Origin: Campylorhamphus procurvoides
Lineage: Eukaryota > Chordata > Aves > Passeriformes > Dendrocolaptidae
Assembly: GCA_013396655.1 (NCBI GenBank)
Contig: WBMV01000462.1
Coordinates: forward strand, 595,635 to 659,634
Length of the DNA stretch: 64,000 nucleotides
Direction: 5' to 3'
Below the pieces are notes generated by a model. It was not told where the DNA came from. It made no database searches and saw only the letters and a program-made list of their open reading frames with translations. The translations under genes were made by a program, and so were the position numbers. Every line of letters starts with the position of its first letter. The first letter of the stretch is position 1. Shown piece by piece: positions 1 to 10,200 of the stretch.

Positions 1-2732
1 AGCTGGATGTGTGAGGGGAAATTTGCTGCTGCCACCACAGAAGTGCCTCTGCAGTGCTTCTTCACTAGGAAAGAATTTAGGTCATGGACTTCACCCTGGG
101 TCCATCTTTTGACAGTGGGTTCCCTGTTGGCCATGGAGACACTGCTCTCCTCCAGGTGGGAATTTGGGGTGACCTCCACACCCCCTCCCTCCAACCTGCA
201 CCAAGTATGAGCTCTTGCTCTTGGAGACTTCCAAGAAGAGGTGAGTTCTGCTCATGGAGAAAGTGTCCCCAAGGACACCCACTAAGTACTGATTCCCTTC
301 CAGACACACAATGAAGGACATTTCGAGGAAACCCACAAATCCATCACTATTGAGATCAATGATGACACGTTTTGGTGTGACAGGTTCTAAAATCAAAATT
401 AATCAGTGTCTGAGCTGGTGCAGAGATTCACAACTCACACAGGACTCCCCAGGAGAGTTTTGGGCTGCTGGTGCCAGCATTACCTGGGTCTGAGCACACA
501 AAACACTCAGGTTCTGCTTCCCATGGTCACCTCAGAGCCTGGGGACACTCCTCCACATGGGGAAGAGTCTGGGCTAATTAGCTGATTTGGGATGTAAACA
601 TCCTTGGCATCTTCCCATATTTATCTGTTGGTTTATGTTGAGCTCCAGCCTTAGACACATCTGGAGATTCTCCTTGGCAAGAAACCTCCAGTGTTTACAC
701 GATTTCTCATTAACTGGAGCAATGGAAATATGGGAGGATTTGGGGACAGGACCCTTGGGGTGACGCCACCAAGGGCAATCACCCTGGGGAGAGCAGGCAA
801 ACCATGGATTTGGGACTGTCCCAGGGGAAAACAGGGTGTTGCTTCCCCTCAGTCAACACCCAGGCACTACCCAGCAGTGAAGCCACTGTCAGAGGAACAG
901 CCCAATCTCCGGTTGTATGCAAAAAGGCTGAGCAAACCCTCCCAAAAAGTAGATGTGAGCACCAGGGTCCCCCCAAAGGGCCAGAGGGCTCTGAGGAGGT
1001 GACAGCAGCCTGATGACCCCAGATCTGGGATGTTTGGGGACACCGCATCCCTCCTCTCCATCCCTCCTTCCCCTGCCTCTGTCCTGCCCTGCTGCCTCCA
1101 GCAAGTGTCAGCACAGAGCAAGGATTGAAGGACGGGCGGGTGGAACGAGGAGGAGAGAAAATCCAGCAGAATCCAACTTTGCGTTTGTTTTTTTTATTTC
1201 TATCCTCCTGCAGCTCCCATCAAAAAATTTACCCAAAAAAATAAAGAGCTAAAAAGCGCAGCAAATCCGAATTTCCCTGCCCAAAATGAACCGCACGGAG
1301 AGGGACCAGGAGGCATTTGGTCTTATTTACTTTCTGGCAAAAGCTGTACGTGCTCCAGTGTTTGGAAATAGTCAAGGCGGCCAAATTCTTTCTGGATGAT
1401 TAAACTTAACTATTTTGTTCGCTTTGTAGCGCTTCGGGCTGGGATTCTGCCATCGCCTTCGCGGGGTTTGGCTGCTCCCCCCTTCCCTTCCCACCTCTCT
1501 GATAAGGAAATCTCTGGCTCTTCCTTTTGTTTGCAGAGTGAGAGCGAGACCCAGAAAGGAAGGGAAGGAGGGAGAGGTCGGGAATGCTTTTATAAGGAAT
1601 TTATAAGGCTTTTCAAGCCCCGCCGCTGCACCCCAGCTGCATCCCTGGCTCCCCTCCCCAATACCTGCAAGAGTTTCGGGCAAAGGAGGACAAGAAGGAA
1701 GAATTAAAAGAAAAAATAGTGGCCTCGGGGTGATGGGAAGTGTTGCTGCAATGCTGGGCGCTGCACTGGCCCTCCGCCAAGGAAAATTAGGTTAATTGAG
1801 CTGCTGGAGAGCAGAGTATGTGCTCAGCCTGCCGGGGACCTGCTCCGGGGAGATGGGTGCAAGGACCTGCAGCCCTGTTTAGAGCCTGGGAGGGGAAGGA
1901 ATGGGGGTACCTCGGTATTGTGACACACAGCGAGGGACAGACAGATGGACATCAACCAACAGCCTCCTGCCTTGCTCAACAGGAGCCTCTGAGCGAGCCC
2001 CAGCCATTCCCATCACAGGGCAGCGGCTCCATCCTCACCTCAGGGATGCTCAGTTGGCACCCACATATTCTGCAAAGTGCCAGGGGCACAGGCAGGTTAT
2101 CACCAGTATTTGGAATGGAAAAACAGCCTCAGAAACAGCCCAGGGCAGAGGTTAAGAAAGAGTGTGCTGGGTTCCACTCGTGGGACAACACAGGGTTTCT
2201 CTGCAAGTGGAATCTGGTGGGACCCTGGGGCTGGTGCAGGAGCAAACATCTCCTCTCCACAGCTGTGTGCTGGGAGAACCCTTTAATTCCAGAGGGATGA
2301 ACCCATTAGTTGCACAATTAAAGCCAACCCCAGGCTGCAAGTTCAGGTCAGGATACAACCTGGCCACTGGCTGTGGGTGCTCCAGGGAGGGGGTTCACTG
2401 TGGAACCAGGGGCACTTCTAGCCCTCTGGAGGGGTGGGACATGCCCTCTGCCTAAAGCTCCAGCTTTTATTTTGCTAAATGAGAGATTTCACAGGAAATT
2501 TTGCACTCCCTTCATAATCTAGGTCACTTCTTGAAGTTCAAAAAGAAAATATATAATTACAGCATTTTAGATTAGAAGTTTTTAAATGAACCAAGTAATT
2601 CTTTCATGGGAAGTTTTCCTCCCAGCTGTACCACTGAGACAATTCTGACCCACCAAGTACCACTAAGACACACTGAACTGAATCTTTGTACCTTTTCCCT
2701 CGGGGAAAACCAAAAGCCCAGATGGTCCTTAC
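1..2732 (-). other. COL5A1: COL5A1 intron 9 (5' portion)
   Basis: Non-coding sequence downstream of exon 9 in gene orientation. No Gly-X-Y exon and no recognisable repeat family was found. The part at about 1120-1870 is CpG-enriched and is listed separately. The open frames here are short, overlap on both strands and resemble no protein family I know. Confidence 0.8.
1120..1870. promoter_or_regulatory. CpG-enriched pocket in intron 9, candidate regulatory element
   Basis: By hand count about 25 to 30 CpG dinucleotides fall in these 750 bases, far above neighbouring intron sequence. The block contains GC-rich stretches (GGGCGGG near 1134; CTTCGCGGGG near 1458), a purine-rich run near 1540-1580 and two A/T motifs of the type TTATAAGG near 1590-1608. 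This composition suggests an under-methylated regulatory element or minor promoter. No transcript evidence is visible and function is inference only. Confidence 0.25.
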
Positions 2733-2789
2733 CGGCTCAATAATGGCAGGTTCCCCCTTCTGTCCCTTCTCACCCCGTGGGCCACCGAT
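2733..2789 (-). CDS. COL5A1: COL5A1 exon 9: start of minor triple helix
   Basis: 57 nt, 19 codons, phase 0 at both ends. The peptide is IGGPRGEKGQKGEPAIIEP. It begins the short collagenous segment of the N-propeptide: G-P-R, G-E-K, G-Q-K, G-E-P triplets, then the AIIEP interruption that precedes the GMLIEGPPG stretch in human alpha-1(V), which would be the next exon and is not in the window. Lysines in the Y position of the triplets are candidates for hydroxylation. The acceptor is CTTGTGTGCTGCAG and the donor is CCG followed by GTAAGG. This is the last exon in the window; I searched the remaining 2.7 kb for the next Gly-X-Y exon and found none. Confidence 0.95.
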
Positions 2790-3062
2790 CTGCAGCACAC
2801 AAGGGAAACACAAAAAGTCAGAGACGACATTGCCTTCATCAGCAGCATCCCTGGAGAACCTGGGAGAGCTGCAACCAAAGGAACTGCTGAGATTCACGTT
2901 GGAAAGACACAAGGCAGCTCCTCCTCTCCTTGTTGCAGGTGGGTGAATCCAAGCGAGACGATGCTCTCACACTGGTTTTTGTGTTGCTAATTATGCTCTA
3001 AATTCTGGAAAGGCAAACATTATGAACTAGGTTTCTCCTTGATGGAGGATGAACCCTCTTAC

Positions 3063-3215
3063 CCCTTCGTAGATGGTGTCCTGGTTTGCAGGCATGCCGG
3101 GGCCGATGTCAGGAGAGGCTGTCCGGTCGTAATAGTTGTCATAATAATTCCCATCATATTCTTTTATTGTTTCCTCAGTGAAATCTTTATCCAGGTCATC
3201 TCCTCCTTGAGCAGC
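3063..3215 (-). CDS. COL5A1: COL5A1 exon 8: end of variable region
   Basis: 153 nt, 51 codons, phase 0 at both ends. The peptide starts [20 protein letters not shown], has two NYY clusters ([12 protein letters not shown]) and ends [14 protein letters not shown]. The C-terminal 14 residues match the mammalian chain as I recall it and are the best single discriminator from COL11A1. Six tyrosines lie among Asp, Glu and Asn, so further sulfation is plausible. The acceptor is CTTTCCCTTCCAG and the donor is GGG followed by GTAAGAG, both good. The next intron is only 273 bp. Reading through the donor runs into a stop within 12 codons, so intron retention would truncate the protein. Confidence 0.95.
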
Positions 3216-6200
3216 CTGGAAGGGAAAGAGCAACAGTGGGTCAGGCTGCAAATCTCTCCTGGCTGCACATGCTGGAATATTAATAACAGGAATAATATTA
3301 TATTAAGGGATGTGATTTGTGCAAAGTGAGAATGTAATAACAGTTATTAAACAAGTAAAAAAACTAGGAAAGTTAAATTCTGGAGTTTTAAGGTCTCCAG
3401 TAATCTCCCAACAGTCTTCTCCTATGGCAGGCAAGAAGGATTGGGGAATCTTTACGTCAAAGGTCCATCCTGGCTTTCCCTGGGATTTCTTTGCTGATCC
3501 CTGACAAAACACTGTGAGTTATAAAACTTTGAGAGAGGAAAACAAAACCCAGCACAAAGAAACAGTTCCTGTCAGGAGGCTGCTGCAAACTCTGGATGCC
3601 TAAAGAAAGAGGGAATGGAAGTTTCAAACTCCAAGTCCTCCTCATCTCTCACGGCCTCAGCATCTGAGACCCTGGATTATCAAGCACAAGAAGTCACACA
3701 TCCGTTCCCATATTTAAAATGCACATCAAAACCGCAATGTGTCACTGTGAGTATCCAATTACAGGAGGAAATGTGGAAAAATCCAAGTTCGCTTCTATGA
3801 AAACCTCCTGTTTGTTTAGTCTGGGATCCAATTTGCGACTGGGCTCGTCCAAAGAGCAGAAGCAGAAATTCTTACAAAGCTGCTGCCTTAATCCCTGAAT
3901 CCTTTCTCAATCCTTACAGCAACAGATGCTGTGGGCCACAAGCAAGGACATCTAGACAAGAATCAGAATTTCCTTGCTTCTCTCCATATCCCTGTACTTC
4001 CAGCAGCCTGGCAGGCACAGTCCCTTGGCATCCTTTACTCAGAGCAGCACTGCAAAGAACAACATGTGCTGATGATATTTATTTGCTTTCTTTCCTATCC
4101 AGGTAATGACCAAAATAGCCCATAAATTGAATCATTTCCAGTGCTTCCCGGAGAAATTATCTCTTCACTACTATGAATTCAGAATCACTTAAATGCCATC
4201 ACCACTTCCAGACCTTGTTTCTGTGCCAAAACTGCTCAGAACCCATAAGCACGAGCATCTGGATCTAAATTCAAGAGGCTTTAAAGTAAGAATAAGCCTA
4301 GGGCTAAGGCAATCATCACCCCACCTTCTTTTACCTCTGCAAATACCAACTAGCCTTGGCAGAAATTATCATTTGGCAATTATTCAATTAGAAAACTTGG
4401 AAAAGTCAGCATTATTTTCCCTTCGTGCTGTTCAAATGGATCTAGTGCTATCACACATCTTTTATCCTATTTGGAATGTTTTACTTAGTTCTGCACTTTG
4501 AAACTTTCAAACCTGTTTATCTGCCTATAAAGATTTGGGGATAACATAAAAAACTGCATGTCTTGAAATGAATATCAAATATGTCTGGTTTGATATTTTA
4601 ATTAAAGTCCAAGAGTCTATTTGCACAGAAAGATGATATTTTGAATAACTGGGCAGAGAAAGAGGAAAGTTCTCCATCCTGAGATTTGCATGTGCTTTGG
4701 AGAAAAACCAAACCAAAAGCCTAAAAATAATCTCCTTAACAATGCTATTCTACAACCTGAATGAGAAAACAGTTAAGAAGGAAAAGAGGAGGCCCAAAAA
4801 TCAGTGTGTGAATACTGTGACTCCCCTTGCTTGGTAACAACTTCAGTTAAACCACCTTTCAGTTCTCCCTTTGAGAATCAATGTCCACATGAAACACAGG
4901 GATCACATCTGGATGAGGAAAAACTGCCTGAAGAACAGCAGGCCATGAACAAAATATATCTGTCCCCAGCTCCTCCTGCTCACAGGGGTATTGCTGCCTA
5001 TTAAATCCTAGAATTGCTTCCCTGGCATTTATCACACGGTTATCAGCCAGAATGAAACCCAAGCCCAGCAGAGTCAGTGACTCCTCCTGCCTCCAAACCT
5101 CTCTCACAGACTCCACAAAGTTTCACTTGTGTAGAACTAAATCCCCTTTTAATTCCTGTACTAGGAATCAGACTCTTCCCAAAACACAGACAGGTGAACT
5201 TCAACAGTGACAGACACACCCTGATCTTGCAACAGGTCTGGCAAGGGAGGCTAAAAATGGTCATTCTGCATCAGACCAATATTTTCCTGTTTGATCCCAG
5301 AGCTAAAATTGAGCAGTGCCAGGTCTGGCACTGTGGGCAATACCCAGAGTCCCAACCCACCTCTGCATCCCTGTGTAGCAGTCCAAGGTCTCCAACTGCT
5401 GAAAGAAACCTGGGACAACTTGAAATTATGCCACACTTATTCATGCCCACAAGCACTGTTTTGTTTCCTAAACTAGCCAAAAAACTTAGGATTTTTTAAT
5501 AGAATTATTTTGAAGAGCACATGAACTTCTCCAACCACTCTATAGCAGGCTGTATTCCTTCTGGAACCCTCTTCCAAATAACAGGTATTGGGAAGGGAAT
5601 TACGTGTACAATCCTAATCCTCACGCCCATATCGCTCACAAAGCAGCTTGGTTTTCTGCTGGACTAAGGGATTCAGTTTCCACAGGAGTTTGTGGCTGCC
5701 ACTCCAAGGAGTAAACCTGAAATCCATATCCTCTTGGATATGCTCCATATCTGTCCCTCAGGCTGGCACTTTTTGGGAGTCTTCCCTATGTCACACCGTG
5801 TTAGCCTTCACCTCAGTGCCCAGGAATCTCCTTCAGCCAGGCAGGTTGTGTCCTTTCCTCTGCTCATCAGCTAGAAGATCCACTGGAGCAACCTCCCACC
5901 CTGGAGCATTCCTACAGCCCTTCCCATTGGAACACCAGCTCCTCTGGAGCTGCCAGAGGCAGCCAAATGGTTTGCCAAGAGCTGGCTGAGCTTTTCCATC
6001 GGAAAGCCACACCATGTGTTTCCCTACCTGAACTTCCCTCCTCTTCCATATCTTTTTCCTAACAAGTAAAGTGGCCCTTGAGCCTCTTGCTTCCTCTTCC
6101 ATTCTTTTTTTTTAAGGTCACACTATCCAATCTTTAATTCCTCTCTATTAGAAAGTTCCAGCTTGGCCAAAGATTTCTGGCTGTTTGGCAGGAAACAGAA

Positions 6201-7571
6201 AACTTTCCCATCCACGGGCTCCCTCAGGTTGGCGCTCGCTCCCTCGATACGCTGGAGCCTTTTCTGTTTCTCTCTGTGTATCTTTTTGAGCTGCTCAACC
6301 TCCTCCTCCAGCCCATTTTTCATCCCCAGTTGGCTGGACTGGATCCCCCCACGCCCCAGCCCTCAGGGCAGCTGGATCAGCGCCTGCCTCGCTCCAGCTG
6401 CTCAGCTCTTTGCTTGGACACTTTCCCCGACACCTTTTCATTCAAACTTCCAGGTCCAACTCCAAATATCTTGGCTAACTTTTGCTGTCTCTTTTGCCAC
6501 CTTCCAGCGCCTCCTGGAAATCCTGGAATTTTGACATCCCCATAACCAAGTCATTCTTCTCCACTTGAGAAACCACCACCAAACTCTTCCTGGGGGGTAG
6601 GATGGGACTTGGCAACATTATGGGATTATGGAATGGTGAGGGTTGGAAGGGACCTTAAAGACCATCCCGTTCCAACTCTATGGGCAGGGACACCTTCCAC
6701 CAAACTCAGAGCCCCATCCAGCCTTGCCTTGAACATTCCCACATTATCCCATTATGAATTCTCCATGCTGATACTCCTGGCTAATGAAGAATTTGCCTCA
6801 TCTAATGTCTTTATTTCCTTGCACAGTGAATTCTACAGCACTGCAGCTCCCCAACAATTTATTTCTCTCTCACCCAAGGATCAGACCAACGTTCATCTAT
6901 TTGAGCATCAATATAAAAGGCAAGAACTGTGCAAGTGTTAAGGATAGAGGAGTCTCAAGTGCAACATATTTCAGTTGAAGCATATTAAAATGTGGGTAGA
7001 TAAAAGTGTACATGCTCCAAGAGAAACCTCAGCTGTGGGCTCTGCAGTGATCTCATCTCTGAGCTGTTCTGTGCACTGAACAGAGGAGCTCCTGCTGGGT
7101 GAATTCAGTAGTTTGAAATCATTGGTTTCTCACAGTGCTGAAATGTTTTTTTTCTTTTTAAATAACAAACTGTAAACCAAAGATGCTATTGAGTAGGACT
7201 GACAAAATTAAAAATATTGATGTTCTCCATCAAATCAACATTTCAAGGATTTATATTAATAACTTGGAAGTAAAATGCTTTTAGCTAGATTTTAACATCA
7301 ACCCTCATTTCTCTTTTTGTCAGAAAACCACTTCACACAAGGAAATGCAGATGTCAACATGAACAGATTTTTCCAGGGGAATAATCCTTAACTCTCAGTA
7401 TCTGTGTTCCCCACCCTGAAATATCTGGAGTGAAAATATTTTACAAGAAACTTCCTCTTCCAGCAGCTGCCTAAACCACTTACGGGTTTACCATCTGGAT
7501 GCACACATCTCCTCTGCTTTCAGGGCTAAGGAACACCAGAAATAATAAACCAATAAATTCACTGAAATTAC
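3216..7571 (-). other. COL5A1: COL5A1 intron 7
   Basis: A 4.4 kb intron with good splice borders. Apart from one CR1 fragment near 6.6 kb, I see ordinary non-coding sequence. A moderately AT-rich stretch at about 7130-7270 lies close to exon 7. Confidence 0.85.
6611..6740 (-). mobile_element. CR1-type LINE 3' fragment
   Basis: It contains the antisense form of the avian CR1 3' end: GGTTGGAAGGGACCTTAAAG, then a GGGCAGGGACACCTTCCA stretch and CCCCATCCAGCCTTGCCTTG. The element is therefore on the minus strand, 5'-truncated as most CR1 copies are. Subfamily was not assigned. Confidence 0.85.
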
Positions 7572-7820
7572 ATCGGTCTCGTTGTAGGTGACGACGGTGC
7601 TCGTGGGGAGTTCGGCTTCCACGGCGTTTTCAGTGAGGCCACCCTGGGGATCTACTTCTTCATTGTAGTTGACATCTTCATAGGGCATAGGTGTGAAGTA
7701 CTCCTCATTGATGGTTTCATAGTTGTACTCATCAACAAGAGGGTCGTCCACTGTGCCATCCTCCTTGGGTGGGTTCCCGGGGTTCCCTCTCTCTGGTGGT
7801 GCTGTGGGAGCAGGATAGTC
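7572..7820 (-). CDS. COL5A1: COL5A1 exon 7: acidic variable region
   Basis: 249 nt, 83 codons, phase 0 at both ends. The peptide begins DYPAPTAPPERGNPGNPP, passes through an acidic Tyr-containing core (VDEYNYETINEEYFTPMPYED) and ends LPTSTVVTYNETD. Seven tyrosines are present, most beside Glu, Asp or Asn. The N-E-T motif at the end is an N-glycosylation sequon. It corresponds to the mammalian segment around DYYTPSPYDD and AEIPTSTADT. The acceptor is TTCCTGCCACAG. The donor is GAT followed by GTAATT, which departs from consensus in the last exonic bases and at +5, so its exact end is the least certain boundary in the gene; I chose it because it keeps phase and no better GT lies nearby. Confidence 0.9.
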
Positions 7821-7948
7821 CTGTGGCAGGAATAAAATACCAGAATCAGAGAAACAGAAAGGAGAATTCACCATCATCCTCCACCTCCTCCTTCTATAAA
7901 GGCACCATTTATCAACCTCATCATTCCCAGGACCCCTCCTTGGTGTAC
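7821..7948 (-). other. COL5A1: COL5A1 intron 6 (128 bp)
   Basis: A very short intron between two variable-region exons. It has donor GTACAC and acceptor TTATTCCTGCCACAG. Its length is not a multiple of three, so retention would shift frame. Confidence 0.88.
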
Positions 7949-8095
7949 CTGCTTAGTTTCGGGTCTCTCTCCAGCAGCCACTTCAGGAGAGCTGGGTTTG
8001 GTGGTGGGGGCTTCTGGTTTTACAGAATCATCAACATCTTCGTAGTAGGGGTATTCATAGTAGTAGGTGTCACCTTCTCCCTCACCATCCGTGTA
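7949..8095 (-). CDS. COL5A1: COL5A1 exon 6: tyrosine/acid-rich variable region
   Basis: 147 nt, 49 codons, phase 0 at both ends. The peptide opens [20 protein letters not shown], then continues into a Pro/Thr/Lys segment ([14 protein letters not shown]) ending ETKQ. Seven tyrosines lie in the first 19 residues, most beside Asp or Glu, the classic context for tyrosylprotein sulfotransferase; tyrosine sulfation is known for this region in type V procollagen. There are no cysteines and no Gly-X-Y repeat, as expected for the extended variable domain. The acceptor is TCTCTTTGTAG. The donor is CAG followed by GTACAC, which lacks the usual +5 G and is therefore weak. The intron to exon 7 is only 128 bp. 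The C-terminal half is poorly conserved against my memory of mammalian sequence. Confidence 0.92.
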
Positions 8096-8167
8096 CTACA
8101 AAGAGAAGATGAGAAGCAGAAATTAAGCACCTCAGCAGGTTCCTGCCAGCTCCTTGAGACACTATGG

Positions 8168-8408
8168 CTTCAAACTGACAGAAGGCAGGGTTGGATGAGA
8201 CATTAGGGAGAAATTCTTCCCTGTGATGGCGAGGAGGCCCTGGCACAGGTTGCTCATGGACACTGTGGCTGCCCCAACCCTGAAAGTGCTCAAGACTGTG
8301 TTTTAGGAGGCTTGGAGCAACCTTGTCTAGTGGAAGGTGCCCCTGCCTCATTGGAATGAGATGGGCTTTAGGGCCCTTCCAACCCAAACCAGTGATTCTA
8401 TGATTCTT
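8168..8408 (+). mobile_element. CR1-type LINE 3' end, about 240 bp
   Basis: This is one of the longest CR1 remnants here. It carries GACATTAGGGAGAAATTCTT, then GGAGGCCCTGGCACAGGTTG, GGCTTGGAGCAACCTTGTCT, GGGCCCTTCCAACCCAAACC and the terminal GATTCTATGATTCT repeat. Plus orientation is opposite to COL5A1. It ends about 70 bases upstream of exon 6 in gene orientation. Confidence 0.93.
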
Positions 8409-8654
8409 TTTTAAAAACTCAGGTTGCTGAGACCTCCCAGGTCACCCATCTGCCATCCTGAGGGAAGAGGAGAAAGCACTCCGAGGAGCTGGGACACTGT
8501 TTCCACTCATCCAACTGCACTAACAGCAACCGTGTGACTTCCCATCCACCCACAGCCCACAGGCAGAAGGGCTTTGAAAACAAGATCTTTTCAGTGTGTT
8601 CCACAAGGCGTCAGTCATTCTTCAGCATGAAATCCAAACAAACCAGCTGGTTAC

Positions 8655-8722
8655 AGCCGGGCATGGCAAATCTCTTCGCCAGCCCATCGCTCTCGCTGGC
8701 AGCCGACGGCGGCGCGTGGAGG
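8655..8722. promoter_or_regulatory. Small CpG cluster in intron 5
   Basis: Nine or so CpGs lie in under 70 bases, including CCGACGGCGGCGCG, within otherwise CpG-poor intron. It is too short to be called an island; possibly part of an enhancer. Function is inferred from composition only. Confidence 0.15.
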
Positions 8723-9046
8723 AGTTATTCTTAACGTGGAGCAACAGAGCCCTAAGACAAGCCAGCTCTTGTTGAACTGCTGGCTCCAGAAGAAGAGTTT
8801 TATTTTCCTACTATCACGTATTTCAACCGTACCAAAGTGTGTTTTATCTTTCTTATTTATTGTTTCTCCAGAAGTGCTGGTGGAGCGGTTGCAGAGCTTC
8901 GCTGGGCTGGGTGGCTGTGCCAAACCATGAGTGTTGCACTGCCCCCCAAAGCCCTGCTGAGGTGCAGGATTAATTCAATCCCAAGGATAAAACTAAGAGG
9001 GCTGAGGATATTACAGTTTTGTAGGAGTTCAGTGGGAACCTGCAGG

Positions 9047-9089
9047 TCTGAGATCAGCTGGAAGCAGATCTGAGATCAGCTGGAAGCAA
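9047..9089. repeat. 22-bp tandem duplication (two copies)
   Basis: The motif TCTGAGATCAGCTGGAAGCA occurs at 9047-9066 and again at 9069-9088, a period of 22. It lies in intron 5 with no coding consequence. Confidence 0.9.
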
Positions 9090-9826
9090 GACCAAGAGAG
9101 CTGTGGAGAAGGGGCTGAGGATGCCAGACACCAACTGCTGGGAGCTGAGCCTGAGATCTCCTAAAAGAGGTCAGAATTTGGGTGATGCTCTTCTGGAAAT
9201 CAGCCACACCCAGAGATTTCTAATTGGGCAGCAAAAATTAAAATGTATCCTGCATCAGCCTTTTTTATTTTGTTTTCTTTTTTTTTAAGGAGAACACCTG
9301 AGGCTAATTCTTCATAGTAAAACCATTGAGCACAGAAGCTTACGGGGATGAATCAGAAGCACTTCTGCCAAAACAAAATTCAAATGTCAAATGCATGGGC
9401 AGAAATGTTTTCTCCTCCTTTAACACCTGTTGTTTCAAAAAATAATGGAAAAGAACTGCTTAATCCTTTTACAAGTTCAACAGTATAATTTGAAATTTAG
9501 GAACAGGTGCCTGTCCTGGACACGACTCGACCTGCCAGGGAAGGTCAGTGTTTCACACTCGGCTCACGTTGTCTCTCCTGCAAGTTTTTGAGCTCCAAGT
9601 TAATGTTCATTGCAGTCTCTGGAAATGGGAGGAGCGCAGAAGGAAGGGAAACTTCCAAAAGCAACAGCCAAGACCAGAACCTGCAAACCCTAAAAATAAG
9701 CTCTGTCTTGGATGTTAGAGATGAGGAGAAGCTGAGCTTGAGGAAGAAACTGAGTGTCTTTGTGACCACAACGTGGAACCAGATGCTGCTGCCCAAAAAA
9801 CATCCCCAAAGCTGTGAGACACTTAC

Positions 9827-9958
9827 GTATTCATCCTGGTTGGGGTCCTGGGACTGGGGGGAGTCGGGGATGGCGGTGTCACAGTCGGGGCTGTAGTGTT
9901 CACAGTAATCCAGGGCTGCTCGGGGGTCTGCCACGATCAGGAGCTGCTGGATGTCACC
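9827..9958 (-). CDS. COL5A1: COL5A1 exon 5: end of TSPN and BMP-1 site region
   Basis: 132 nt, 44 codons, phase 0 at both ends. The peptide starts [19 protein letters not shown] and ends [12 protein letters not shown]. It closes the TSPN domain with the paired cysteines of [10 protein letters not shown], then opens the flexible variable region. The S-Q bond in SPQSQDPN corresponds to the site where I recall BMP-1 cutting the human N-propeptide (TPQS/QDPN), so processing is probably conserved. The acceptor is CTTCCCCACAG and the donor is TAC followed by GTAAGTG, both good. The exon sits 242 bases from the assembly gap but is complete. Confidence 0.95.
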
Positions 9959-10200
9959 CTGTGGGGAAGGGAGGACAGAGGGTCAGGGAATGGATGGTGC
10001 ACATGGAGCCACCAGCCCGAGCATTCAGTCTGGGGCATAAACCACACCAAGAAATCAAAAGCAAAACACTTGGCAGGGTCACATTCCCTGAGATGAGCCA
10101 GCAGAAAACCATCTGTGTCCAGGGCTGGGTTGAGAAGCCACTTATCTCAGGCTGCTTCACAAGGTGTGAAGCTGCTGTGCTTCATCCCCAGTCCCAAATG

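Larger units (their letters stand above)
8096..9826 (-). other. COL5A1: COL5A1 intron 5
   Basis: A 1.7 kb intron. It holds a plus-strand CR1 tail next to exon 6, a small CpG pocket at about 8655-8722 and a 22-bp tandem duplication at 9047-9089. No further coding exon was recognised. Confidence 0.85.

Noticed and set aside
1818..2300. 160-codon plus-strand open frame in intron 9
   Set aside because: Low-complexity Gly/Pro/Ser composition, antisense to the gene, no family resemblance.
1..2732. The next collagenous exon after exon 9
   Set aside because: No minus-strand run of Gly-X-Y codons with flanking AG/GT, and nothing like GMLIEGPPG, was found.
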